Below, in pieces: positions 45,840 to 54,995 of a DNA stretch of 64,000 nt (positions are counted from its first letter, which is position 1; each line of letters begins with the position of its first letter). Location: positions 2,604,001-2,668,000 of the forward strand of contig NZ_CP133838.1 of assembly GCF_031432975.1 (NCBI RefSeq), given 5' to 3'. Source of the DNA: Buttiauxella selenatireducens (GTDB lineage: Bacteria > Pseudomonadota > Gammaproteobacteria > Enterobacterales > Enterobacteriaceae). The notes under the pieces were generated by a model that did no database searches, was not told the origin of the DNA, and worked only from the letters and a program-made list of their open reading frames with translations. Made by a program: the position numbers and the translations under genes.

Positions 45840-47441
45840 CTACTTCACATCCACCTGATAAAAAATATGCTTACCAAACGGATCAACTTCGTATCCGGTG
45901 ACTTCTTTGCGAACCGGCTCGAAAATCGTCGAGTGCGCAATCATTACCGCAGGCATTTGATCATGCATCATCTGCTGCGCTTCTTTGTATAACGCCACGC
46001 GTTTTTCATGATCGCTCGACGTCCTCGCCTCCAGAATCAGCTTATCAAACGGCTGATAACACCATTTTGCCGAGTTGGATCCCCCCTCTGCTGAGCGACA
46101 GGTAAACAGCGGGCCGAAGAAGTTATCCGGGTCGCCTGTGGCTGTCGTCCAACCCATCAGCGCCGCCTGATGCTCGCCACTTTTCACGCGTTTTAAATAC
46201 TCGCCCCATTCGTAAGTGACGACTTTTGCCGTGACACCGATTTTCGCCCAGTCAGCCTGAATCATCTCAGCCATACGTTTGGCGTTCGGATTATAAGGAC
46301 GCTGCACGGGCATCGCCCAAAGATCGATGGTCATGCCGTCGGCAAAACCGGCCTCTTTAAGCAGCGCTTTGGCTTTCTCTGGGTCATATTCGTAATCTTT
46401 AATCGTGTCGTCAGCGCTCCACACACCCGGTGGCAAAAGGTTTTTCGCCGCCGTTCCGGTGCCACGGAATACCGCTTCAATAATGGCGGGTTTATTAATC
46501 GCCATCGCCAGCGCCTGGCGTACTTTTACGTTATCCAACGGCGCTTTCTGGGTATTAAATGCCAGGAAACCGGTATTCAGCCCTGCTTTTTGCATCAGGT
46601 TAATATCGGCATTTTCCTTCAGGCGCGGCAAATCTGCCGGATTAGGGAATGGCATGACCTGGCACTCGTTTTTCTCAAGTTTTGCCACGCGAACTGAGGC
46701 ATCCGGCGTTATTGAAAACACCAGTTTGTCGATTTTAGCTTTGCCCTGCCAGTATTCCGGGAATGCGGTAAACAGAATGCGCGAATCTTTTTGATACTGC
46801 GCCAGACGGTATGGCCCCGTGCCGACAGGATCCATATCCACACGTTCTGGCGTGCCGGCCTTTAACATCGCATCGGCGTATTCAGCAGAAAGTATGGAGG
46901 CGAAATACCAGCCCAAATCGGCAATAAATGGCGCTTCGGCGTGAGCTAATGTAAAGCGAACGGTATTATCATCGACTTTATCAATCGCCGTTATTAATTT
47001 GCCAAACTCCAGACTTTCGAAATTAGAATAGTTTCCATTGGAAACATTATGATATGGGTGCTTTGGATCTTTCTGCCGCATAAATGAGAAAATGACATCG
47101 TCTGCGCTAAAGTCACGGGTCGGTTTGAAGTATTTATTGCTTTGGAATTTTACCCCTTTACGCAGATGGAAAGTGTAAACCTTACCATCACTGCTAATGT
47201 CCCAGCTTTCAGCCAGGCTTGGCTGCAACTCGGTGGTGCCGGTTTTAAAATCAACAAGACGGTTATAAACCGGTACCGCACTAGCATCCACGCTGGTTCC
47301 CGATGTATATAACTGCGGATTAAAGTTTTCCGGTGAGCCCTCGGAACAATATACCAAAGTCTTTGCCGCGACAGTGGAACTGACTGTCAGCGCCGCTATT
47401 ACCAATGCGAGTTTTGTGGTTGTTGTGGTGATTGTTTTCAT
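45840..47441 (-). CDS. Orphan DppA-like peptide-binding protein (second copy)
   Basis: A 533-residue periplasmic family-5 binding protein with a signal peptide ending in STVAA and mature start KTLVYCSEGSPENFNPQ. It follows DppA very closely, including VGTGPYRLAQYQKDSRIL and HSTIFEPVRKEVTGYEVDP. It is closer to E. coli DppA than the paralogue at 25349-26947. No transporter genes adjoin; the divergent neighbour is a PepT-like tripeptidase gene, which fits peptide scavenging. AAGGGCAGGC precedes the ATG. Confidence 0.9.
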   Translation of the reverse strand: MKTITTTTTKLALVIAALTVSSTVAAKTLVYCSEGSPENFNPQLYTSGTSVDASAVPVYNRLVDFKTGTTELQPSLAESWDISSDGKVYTFHLRKGVKFQSNKYFKPTRDFSADDVIFSFMRQKDPKHPYHNVSNGNYSNFESLEFGKLITAIDKVDDNTVRFTLAHAEAPFIADLGWYFASILSAEYADAMLKAGTPERVDMDPVGTGPYRLAQYQKDSRILFTAFPEYWQGKAKIDKLVFSITPDASVRVAKLEKNECQVMPFPNPADLPRLKENADINLMQKAGLNTGFLAFNTQKAPLDNVKVRQALAMAINKPAIIEAVFRGTGTAAKNLLPPGVWSADDTIKDYEYDPEKAKALLKEAGFADGMTIDLWAMPVQRPYNPNAKRMAEMIQADWAKIGVTAKVVTYEWGEYLKRVKSGEHQAALMGWTTATGDPDNFFGPLFTCRSAEGGSNSAKWCYQPFDKLILEARTSSDHEKRVALYKEAQQMMHDQMPAVMIAHSTIFEPVRKEVTGYEVDPFGKHIFYQVDVK

Positions 47442-47555
47442 GCCTGCCCTTTTATTTATAATTTTTACCCAGAATAACGCTTGAACAAAGCAGCTTAATA
47501 AATAACATTAAAAGTCGATTGCAAACAAACGAATATATTCAATAAAGGAATAACA

Positions 47556-48785
47556 ATGTCATCGCCGCTCGCAGACCAATTAACCGAACGCTTCTTCCGC
47601 TATCTGGCGATTACCAGCCAAAGCAAGGCAGGTGCAACCACGCTGCCAAGCACGCCGGGTCAACATGAAATGGCGCAATTACTAGCACGCGAGCTGAGAG
47701 AACTGGGTCTGGATGACGTGGTTATCGACGAACATGCCACCGTGACTGCCGTCAAAAAAGGCAATGTTGCAGGCGCTCCATGCGTGGGGTTTATCACGCA
47801 TATTGATACGGTTGATGTCGGGTTATCACCTGATATTTACCCGCAAGTTTTACGCTTTAACGGCAATGATTTATGCCTTAATCAAGAAAAGGATATTTGG
47901 CTGCGTACCGCTGAGCATCCGGAAATCCTCGCCTATCCAAACGAAGATATCATTTTTAGCGATGGCACCAGTGTTCTTGGGGCTGATAATAAAGCCGCCG
48001 TCACGGTGGTCATGGCGCTGCTTGAAAACCTGACACCAGACATGCAGCACGGCGATATTGTCGTCGCCTTTGTACCCGATGAGGAAATTGGTTTATGTGG
48101 CGCAAAAGCGTTGGATCTTGCACGCTTTGATGTCGATTTCGCCTGGACTATAGATTGTTGCGAATTAGGCGAAGTGGTTTATGAAAACTTTAACGCCGCG
48201 CATGCCGAGATTCGTTTCACCGGTGTGACCGCGCATCCCATGTCCGCAAAAGGTGTATTAGTGAACCCGCTGTTAATGGCTCATGATTTCATCAGTCATT
48301 TTGACCGAAACCAAACGCCTGAAAATACCGAAGGCCGTGAAGGTTATATTTGGTTTAACGGGATGAATACCACGCAAAATGAAGCGATATTAAAAGCGAA
48401 TATCCGTGATTTTGATAGCCACTCGTTTGAATCACGTAAACAACAGATCCATGATGTCGCCGCTAAAATTGCCGCCCAACACCCCACGGCTAAAGTCGAC
48501 GTCGAGATAAGCGACACTTACAGCAATATCAGTAATGCGATTAAAGAAGACCGTCGTGCGATTGATCTGATTTTTGACGCCATGAAAGAGCTGAATATCG
48601 AACCTAAGATCATTCCGATGCGCGGCGGTACTGACGGCGCGGCACTTTCGGCAAAAGGGTTATTAACACCGAACTTCTTCACCGGTGCGCATAACTTCCA
48701 TTCCAAATTTGAATTCTTACCCCTGCGAGCCTTTGAGGCCTCATATAACGTAGCGCTAAAGCTCTGTCTGTTAGCGGCTAAATAA
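47556..48785 (+). CDS. PepT-like M20 aminotripeptidase
   Basis: A 409-residue cytoplasmic M20B metallopeptidase. The zinc ligands and catalytic residues are in FITHIDTVD (His82, Asp84), SVLGADNKAAV, VPDEEIG (paired glutamates), DCCELGE and the terminal GAHNFHSKFEF histidine. PepT removes N-terminal residues from tripeptides. The protein is homologous to E. coli PepT but diverged and is likely a paralogue, so no symbol is given. ATAAAGGAATAAC precedes the ATG. It is divergent from a dipeptide-binding protein gene, 114 bp away. Confidence 0.85.
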   Translation: MSSPLADQLTERFFRYLAITSQSKAGATTLPSTPGQHEMAQLLARELRELGLDDVVIDEHATVTAVKKGNVAGAPCVGFITHIDTVDVGLSPDIYPQVLRFNGNDLCLNQEKDIWLRTAEHPEILAYPNEDIIFSDGTSVLGADNKAAVTVVMALLENLTPDMQHGDIVVAFVPDEEIGLCGAKALDLARFDVDFAWTIDCCELGEVVYENFNAAHAEIRFTGVTAHPMSAKGVLVNPLLMAHDFISHFDRNQTPENTEGREGYIWFNGMNTTQNEAILKANIRDFDSHSFESRKQQIHDVAAKIAAQHPTAKVDVEISDTYSNISNAIKEDRRAIDLIFDAMKELNIEPKIIPMRGGTDGAALSAKGLLTPNFFTGAHNFHSKFEFLPLRAFEASYNVALKLCLLAAK

Positions 48786-48879
48786 AAAACGACTGCCCTG
48801 AAGAGTTGTTTTAATAAACCAGGCAAATTCAGCAGGCCGTTGTTAGTATTATGTTACAAACACGTCATGAGGTGATGTA

Positions 48880-49554
48880 ATGCAACAACAATGGTCTGCT
48901 GTAGATGAATATCTCGTGAATTCCCTGATCCCATGCGATCCCATTTTTGCAAAAATCCTTGCCAACAATAGCGCCGCCGGGCTTCCCGCCATTGATGTCG
49001 CCCCCAACCAGGGGCAATTTCTCCAGTTGTTGGTACAGATAACCCAGGCTACACGCATCCTTGAGATTGGCACGCTCGGGGCTTACAGCTCAGTGTGGAT
49101 GGCGCGTGCATTGCCCGCTGATGGCAAGTTAGTGACGCTTGAGGCTAGCCCGCACCATGCGGAGGTTGCAAAGAAAAATATTCAGCTTGCGGGTCTTGAA
49201 ACGGTTATCGAATTGCATCTTGGTCCAGCGGTGGAAACTCTACCGAAACTGGCTGGCTGCGCACCTTTTGATCTGATCTTTATTGATGCCGACAAACCGT
49301 CAAACCCCATTTATCTGGAGTGGGCATTGAAATACTCCCATCCTGGCACACTGATTATTGGTGATAACGTGGTGAGAAATGGCGGCGTGATTAACCCTGA
49401 GAGCACCGATCCTGGCATAAAAGGGACGCGCACATTTATCGAGTTGATGGGCAATAATCCCCGCCTTACTGCCACTGCGTTACAGACAGTCGGTAGCAAA
49501 GGCTGGGATGGTTTTTCTATCGCGCGTGTGAAAGAGCTGGATGTAGAAAACTGA
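48880..49554 (+). CDS. SAM-dependent O-methyltransferase (COMT/CCoAMT type)
   Basis: A 224-residue class I methyltransferase of the catechol/caffeoyl-CoA O-methyltransferase family. The SAM-binding motif is ILEIGTLGAYSSVWMA (about 60-75). The acidic motif FIDADKPSNPIYLEWAL (about 136-152) supplies metal-binding aspartates, and NVVRNGGV follows the next strand. It probably methylates a small catechol-like compound. GAGGTGATGTA precedes the ATG. A perfect terminator follows. Confidence 0.85.
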   Translation: MQQQWSAVDEYLVNSLIPCDPIFAKILANNSAAGLPAIDVAPNQGQFLQLLVQITQATRILEIGTLGAYSSVWMARALPADGKLVTLEASPHHAEVAKKNIQLAGLETVIELHLGPAVETLPKLAGCAPFDLIFIDADKPSNPIYLEWALKYSHPGTLIIGDNVVRNGGVINPESTDPGIKGTRTFIELMGNNPRLTATALQTVGSKGWDGFSIARVKELDVEN

Positions 49555-49562
49555 TACAGTTA

Positions 49563-49596
49563 TGGGAGGTCAGTACTTTCCAGTACTGACCTCCCA
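49563..49596. terminator. Bidirectional terminator
   Basis: TGGGAGGTCAGTACT (49563-49577) and AGTACTGACCTCCCA (49582-49596) form a perfect 15-bp stem over a 4-base loop. It separates the convergent methyltransferase and autotransporter genes. Confidence 0.9.
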
Positions 49597-49607
49597 GTTC
49601 ATTTCAC

Positions 49608-52600
49608 TCAGAAGCTGTATTTCACGCCGACCATCGCCGCGGTGTCGCTGTAGCCTTTATCCCCTACCTGCACGCCGACGTTACCCCACAGATTCAGGTT
49701 ACGGTTAAGCTGCCCTTCGACACCGGTTTTGATCTCCCCGACATCCTGTGCTCCCGCCTGGTTGAAGCTCACCGCGTCCATTCGGGTGCCGTATTTCTCC
49801 GTATTGTGGATCCAGTTCACTTCCACAAACGGCTGGAAGGTCCGGTTTTTGCCGTCATCAATTTTATTGTGCCCTTTCAGGAAGGTCCGCACGCCCAGAC
49901 GCGTCTGCACATTATTATCCCCTTCACCGCTGACGTGGGTCCCGTTACTCTCACGATGGTCGTCTGCGGTGACACCCATCCAGATAACCTGCGCCTGCGG
50001 CTGAATAAACCATTCATTCAGTGAGCCCTGACTGCCAGTATATTCGCCCAGTTTATGGGTATAGCCCGCTTCCAGTGAGGCCGTCATGCCGCTGGATTTG
50101 TAGGATTCGCTCTGAATATCCTGGCCTTTCACGTCATTATCAAACCAGCTGTACTGTGCCCAGCTGTCCAGATACATGCCCTGTTTTGTCTCGTCGTTCT
50201 GATACCAGGTCGCGTAGAGCCCGGCACTGTAACCACTGACGGTGCCATCCGAATGGTAGCCGGTGACATGCGAACGGCTGTTGCTGCTGTTGTGACCATA
50301 CCCGCCCATCACGCCAAGATGCCAGCGCTGCAATTCATCCTGACTCCACTGCGCGATATCCCCGCCCATCTGGATCACGTAACGGTTACTCTGGGTGTTG
50401 ATTTGCCCGCTGGTGTCTTTCCAGCGGTTATGCCCGCCCACCTGACGCAGCCACAGACTGGTGACCTTTTTCTCGCCGGTCAGCGCATCGGTATACTGCG
50501 GCTCCCCCAGACGGTCGTGCAGTCGGGTGTTGAACAGGGTATTGGCGGCTACCAGGTTGGCGGTATAGCTGGCGGTTTCCGGGCGAATAACCGGCGTACC
50601 CGGAGCATCCGGTGTTTTTGGGATAACCGGATTGGCCGGCGTTTCCGGTGTGCCTGGTGCCACCGGCTGTCCTGGCGTCACTGGTGTTTCTGGTGTTTCT
50701 GGCGTTTTTGGTGTTTCTGGTACCACTGGCGGTTCAACACGCAGATTGGTCAGGAACCAGTCCGCGCCTTTTTTCTCCAGACTGTAGTCGTAAACCCCGC
50801 CCACAATACGTCCGGATTTGGCAAAGGTCCCGTCAGACAACCCCTTCACTTCCACCACCCGGATGCCGTTCAGGGTGTAAGCCCCATTTCCGCCAGCGTT
50901 ATTCACTTTCAGGAAGGTGTTGCCGCTGGTATTGCCGTTGACGACAATCTTATCCGTCACGGAGGCATCGTCGCCCAGCACTGTATTCAGCACGACGGTA
51001 CCACTCTGGCCATTCCAGTTGCTGGCAGTCAGAGTGCGTCCGGCCGTCATCGGCAGTGCGGACGGTGCGACAACGTTGATAGTACCGGCAAGACTGACGT
51101 CATCCACCAGTGAATCCGCCGTCATGTTCCAGGTACTGGCGCTGTCGATGGAAACATCCGTCGGGTCGATCCAGCCGGTCAGGGTTGCGCCGTTACGCAG
51201 GGACAACGCGGTGTTATCCTGGCCGATGATATTACTGACCAGTTGTGCCCCGCCGTTGCTGCCATCCAGCACCAGTTCGCCGCCTTCAATGCGGGTGTCC
51301 CCCGTCCAGAGGGTGTTACCCGACAGCGTCAGCGAACCGTCACCGGATTTAGTCAGACTGCCTGGTCCAGAGACAGTACCTGCGAAAGCCAGCCCGGTGG
51401 AAGATACGACATCAATATTCCCGCCGCCTTGCCCCAACACGAGATCGCGCGCCGTCGAAATGCTGGCCGTTGTGGCAAGCGTGGCATTATTCAGAAGCGT
51501 CAGAACACCACTCACATCTCCCAGTGCCTCATCCGCACTGATGGACAGCGTGCCTTGGCTGACTTTCCACGGCGTCACTTGTGTTGTGGTGCCCGTTAAT
51601 TGCCATGTACTGGCACCGGTTTTCTGGAAAGCGCTAAATCCCTGAAACTGGCCATTACCACCAGTGGGGGCCAGTTGGGTAACGTCAAAAACCGTTGCCC
51701 CTGTCCCCTGAGGCTGTGTCGTATCACCGCCCAGAACCAGAGTGTTCGTTGATCCGGTCATACCGACCACATTACCTGCAAACGACCATCCGGCTTGCAA
51801 TTCAAGTTGGTTCACACCATCGGTAAATTCAACGGCGTTCGCCTGCCTCTGTGCGCTACTACCAAACAGCGGGTTGCCGCTCATGCCGCCGTTGATGGCT
51901 CCAGCATTAATAATGGATAAATATGCACCTTTAACCCCCGCGCCACCATCGCCAAGCCAGCTATTTGTAGCGTTCCCACCCTTAGCACCACCTTCACCGG
52001 CACCACCGGGCCCAGAATTACCAAACGCGAAACTAGGCCCACCGTTGCCGCCGGAAATCACGCCTTTGTTAACCACCAATACCGTATTCTGACCGTTACC
52101 CGACGTCAGAATTCCCGCGCCACCGCCGCCACTCGCGGAGATGCTGGCAGACGGAAGAAGACCGCCATCGCCTCCCGTGATAACGCCTCCAGTAAGGTTG
52201 GTGACATTGCTGTTGGTGACCACCGCCGCCCCACCGCCGCCACCCGCATTTCCCCGACCACCGACTCCTCCGGTGATCGTGTTACCTTCGTTAGTCAGGG
52301 TATTTGCCATACGTCCGGTCATCACAACACCGGTACCGCCACCGCCGCCCGCACTTCCCCCTGTACCACCGGCGCCCCCGCTGATGGTAGCCCCGCTACC
52401 GGTGAGAAGCAGATTGCCACCAGTCACCACGCCAGCACCGCCGCCGCCACTGCCGACATCGAAGGCATCAGGACCACCAACTCCACCGGCACCGCCAGTA
52501 ACCTTAGCTCCCAGGATAGTGAGTGATGTGTTTCCGGAAACCATAATCCCGCTTCCGCCACCGCCACCACCACCGCCTTGTCCTGGCCGACCGCCGTTAG

Positions 52601-52967
52601 AGCCATTAACACCTGCGACATCAGCGCTCAACGTCTGTGATGTCGTCAACCGCATGCCTGGGTCCCCCCCTAATCCGGCAGCCGTTCCCCCTTGCCCATC
52701 AGTCCCTTTGCCATCGTTCACACTTCCGTCACCACCGGTTGAAGCACCGCCGCCTCCACCACCGCCTCCGGTTAACTGGCTTCCCGCACCTCCTGCCGTC
52801 ACGGATGGCGCGCCATCGCCTCCGGCGTAAGCATCAGTTATCGTTAAGGAGGTGACGACAAGAAAGGTAAATACGCTCCCCAGCCAGGTAAATTTTTTGG
52901 CTCGAATGATATTGCTATGCTGTGTGCAGGGTCTGTCTGTAGAAGTTTTACGTACGATATTTGACAT
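49608..52967 (-). CDS. Glycine-rich autotransporter
   Basis: A 1119-residue type Va autotransporter. The long signal peptide (about 48 residues, ending in TITDAYA) is followed by an unusually glycine-rich passenger (about 50-330, with runs such as GGGGGGGG and repeats of GGAGG and SGGGGAG). A beta-helical part with the autotransporter-repeat motif LTKSGDGSLTLSG (about 530) comes next, then a Pro/Thr linker (about 770-820, TPETPETPVTP) and a barrel (about 850-1119) ending ...AAMVGVKYSF. No protease motif was recognised; an adhesin role is inference. The ATG at 52967 has only a weak ribosome site. The gene is convergent with the methyltransferase. Confidence 0.88.
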   Translation of the reverse strand: MSNIVRKTSTDRPCTQHSNIIRAKKFTWLGSVFTFLVVTSLTITDAYAGGDGAPSVTAGGAGSQLTGGGGGGGGASTGGDGSVNDGKGTDGQGGTAAGLGGDPGMRLTTSQTLSADVAGVNGSNGGRPGQGGGGGGGGSGIMVSGNTSLTILGAKVTGGAGGVGGPDAFDVGSGGGGAGVVTGGNLLLTGSGATISGGAGGTGGSAGGGGGTGVVMTGRMANTLTNEGNTITGGVGGRGNAGGGGGAAVVTNSNVTNLTGGVITGGDGGLLPSASISASGGGGAGILTSGNGQNTVLVVNKGVISGGNGGPSFAFGNSGPGGAGEGGAKGGNATNSWLGDGGAGVKGAYLSIINAGAINGGMSGNPLFGSSAQRQANAVEFTDGVNQLELQAGWSFAGNVVGMTGSTNTLVLGGDTTQPQGTGATVFDVTQLAPTGGNGQFQGFSAFQKTGASTWQLTGTTTQVTPWKVSQGTLSISADEALGDVSGVLTLLNNATLATTASISTARDLVLGQGGGNIDVVSSTGLAFAGTVSGPGSLTKSGDGSLTLSGNTLWTGDTRIEGGELVLDGSNGGAQLVSNIIGQDNTALSLRNGATLTGWIDPTDVSIDSASTWNMTADSLVDDVSLAGTINVVAPSALPMTAGRTLTASNWNGQSGTVVLNTVLGDDASVTDKIVVNGNTSGNTFLKVNNAGGNGAYTLNGIRVVEVKGLSDGTFAKSGRIVGGVYDYSLEKKGADWFLTNLRVEPPVVPETPKTPETPETPVTPGQPVAPGTPETPANPVIPKTPDAPGTPVIRPETASYTANLVAANTLFNTRLHDRLGEPQYTDALTGEKKVTSLWLRQVGGHNRWKDTSGQINTQSNRYVIQMGGDIAQWSQDELQRWHLGVMGGYGHNSSNSRSHVTGYHSDGTVSGYSAGLYATWYQNDETKQGMYLDSWAQYSWFDNDVKGQDIQSESYKSSGMTASLEAGYTHKLGEYTGSQGSLNEWFIQPQAQVIWMGVTADDHRESNGTHVSGEGDNNVQTRLGVRTFLKGHNKIDDGKNRTFQPFVEVNWIHNTEKYGTRMDAVSFNQAGAQDVGEIKTGVEGQLNRNLNLWGNVGVQVGDKGYSDTAAMVGVKYSF

Positions 52968-53486
52968 TCTTTTCTCGTGATGTAGTTCAATTTTTTAATA
53001 GCAGACGCACATACCCACTGAGCGCGTAAATATACGCACCCGTTAACGGCGTTCTTATTTTTACAGGGATTTAATGGCTCATAATATATACACCGCCATT
53101 TCGCGGTAATTTATACGCACGCCACTTAAATGTAAAAATGATTTTTACGCATAGTGTTTTTCTCAAACTCCGATAAAATTATAATACATTGAAATAAAAG
53201 AATATTATCAATCAAAAAGTAATGATGTTGAAATCAATGTGTAATATTGCACATTTTAAAAACGACCATAGCCCTGCGATCTGTTTAGTCAGAAAGAAAC
53301 ATTTTAAATTAAGAAGTTTTTTTAATTCAGTGACTGGGTGAGAATAATCTGAGGTCAGTGATATCTGTTGAAACAATAAATAGCTGGCTGAAGGGTGGTA
53401 TCGCCCCCGGCAGCCAGTTGATATCAGTCAGTACAAAAACGCTTAACGTACAATATTTTCCTTATCCCCAACGGAACCCTAAAAGA
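52968..53486. other. AT-rich regulatory gap upstream of the autotransporter
   Basis: This 519-bp stretch is strongly AT-rich and holds no supported gene. It should contain the autotransporter promoter on the minus strand. Its composition suits H-NS silencing, but no specific site was identified. Confidence 0.4.
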
Positions 53487-54251
53487 CTAAGCCCCGTTAA
53501 TGGAGACACCGCCATCCACCAGTGAGGCGGTGCCCGTCACAAACGAAGCTTCATCGGATGCGAGCCACAGTACCGCTCGGGCGATTTCTTCCGGTTTTGC
53601 AACGCGTTTAAGCGCGTGAAGACCGGCCATATAAACTTGAGCTTCTTCGCTGGCGTTTTTGTCGCGATACATATCGGTATCTACCGCTCCGGGTAATACA
53701 GAATTGACGCGGATATTCTGTGGGCCAAATTCGGATGCCAGCGCCTGAGTTAAACCAATTAGCCCGGCTTTACTGGCGGCATAAGAGGCCACCTGTGGGA
53801 AAGCAAATGTGTAACCGACAAAGGTTGAAGTAAAAATTACCGACCCGCCGCCATGTTTGAGCATTTCAGCAATTTGATGTTTCGCCCCGAGAAATGCGCC
53901 GGTTAGATTAATGGCCAGCGCATCGGCAAAACCTTCAGCAGAGACTTCTGTGCTCGGGCCGTTTTCACCCAACGTCCCCGCATTGTTAAAGGCAATATCC
54001 AGCCTCCCCCACGTTTCCACCGCTTTTGCCACCAGCGCTTTGGCGTAGGCTTCTTCGCGCACATCACCTGACAACGCGACAGCTTCACCACCCGCGGCTT
54101 TGATTTCTTCCACCAGTTTATCCAGTTCGGCTTCACGTCTGGCACCAACCACGACTTTCGCCCCTTCGGCAGCGAACAGTTTTGCAGTGACATAACCGAT
54201 GCCTGAGCTGGCTCCGGTAACAATGGCAACTTTATCGACTAAACGTTTCAT
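53487..54251 (-). CDS. SDR-family oxidoreductase
   Basis: A 254-residue short-chain dehydrogenase with the classical TGASSGIG cofactor loop (12-19), NNAG (89-92) and the catalytic Ser142, Tyr157 and Lys161 (SYAASKAG). The Arg after the second strand (GARREAE) suggests NADP preference. The substrate is unknown. It resembles bacterial 3-oxoacyl-ACP-reductase-like and glucose-dehydrogenase-like SDRs. It starts at ATG 54251, and the multi-hairpin element lies upstream of it. Confidence 0.88.
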   Translation of the reverse strand: MKRLVDKVAIVTGASSGIGYVTAKLFAAEGAKVVVGARREAELDKLVEEIKAAGGEAVALSGDVREEAYAKALVAKAVETWGRLDIAFNNAGTLGENGPSTEVSAEGFADALAINLTGAFLGAKHQIAEMLKHGGGSVIFTSTFVGYTFAFPQVASYAASKAGLIGLTQALASEFGPQNIRVNSVLPGAVDTDMYRDKNASEEAQVYMAGLHALKRVAKPEEIARAVLWLASDEASFVTGTASLVDGGVSINGA

Positions 54252-54416
54252 GGGGTACTCCGGTTTGATACGGTCAAATTTTAACCGCCCAAGGAGTATG
54301 GTCGCAGATGTGTGTTAATGCATTACTGGTGGGGGATCGGATGCTAGCATCTGTTGATGTTATTTATGTCGGAAGTGGTGAAAGTTCCGTTCACTTGAAG
54401 AATGGGATTTTATGTA

Positions 54417-54895
54417 GTCACCGAACCGGTGAACAGCTTAGGGTGGCCACCGTCGCCACCCTAAGAACCCGGACTCCCGGCAAGTCAATCGCCGCTGCGC
54501 GGTAAACACCGTTTTTCACCCAACATTCGCGGTCGTTCGCGATTCGTTCCAGACGATCGCTCTCTTTCGCCGCTCCCGGCGGCTCAACCCCGACTGAAGG
54601 GTAAAAACCGGCGCGATTGAAGCCGGAACCAACGTCAACGTCAAAAGCTAAGGTCAAAAGCCGAAGCGGTTTTGACCTTGTTCCCGGTATAAATTGCCCC
54701 AGCGTTCCCCACAAGTCAGGGTGGCGTGGTCGGGAACCACGCCAGTGAGCGATCGCCAGGAGCGAGTCGCGAACGACCCTGAACGTTGGGGATAAGCTGG
54801 GGTTTACCGCGCAGCGGCAATTTAAAGACCGGGCGCCGAGGTTGCCAGGAGGATGGCGTAATCCTCCTGGCACGTTCACCGTTCGCAACGGTGAC
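54417..54895. repeat. Symmetric multi-hairpin element with inverted ends
   Basis: The ends are imperfect inverted copies: GTCACCGAACCGGTGAAC at 54417-54434 and GTTCACCG..CGGTGAC at 54874-54895. Inside each end is an 11-bp perfect hairpin (54437-54465 and 54844-54871). Next come long inverted arms: 17 bp perfect (54491-54507 with 54812-54828), 12 bp (54531-54542 with 54767-54778) and 9 bp (54554-54562 with 54747-54755). Central hairpins occur at 54608-54626, 54650-54679 and 54722-54744. The short reading frames in it are not convincing. It could be a mobile palindromic repeat or a structured RNA; I do not recognise the family. Confidence 0.8.
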
Positions 54896-54995
54896 AGAGA
54901 TAATCAACCGCACGGGTGAACGGAAAAACAGCGGATTCGCAGATCACATCCCGGCAACGATGTGATAGCCCCCATACGAGGACTATGACTAAAAA

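Noticed and set aside
50253-51113. A 286-codon plus-strand frame opposite the second autotransporter
   Set aside because: It is antisense to the linker and barrel region, has no ribosome site and is low in complexity.
52141-52830. A 229-codon Pro-rich open frame opposite the autotransporter
   Set aside because: It is the antisense of glycine codons in the passenger; the resulting poly-proline composition is an artefact.
54308-54505. A 65-codon plus-strand frame starting before the element
   Set aside because: It runs from ordinary intergenic DNA into the hairpin element, has no good ribosome site and no recognised family.
54418-54888. A 156-codon open frame on the minus strand inside the multi-hairpin element
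   Set aside because: It is read straight through the perfect inverted repeats, has no ribosome site and no domain. The symmetry of the DNA explains the open frame better than a protein does.
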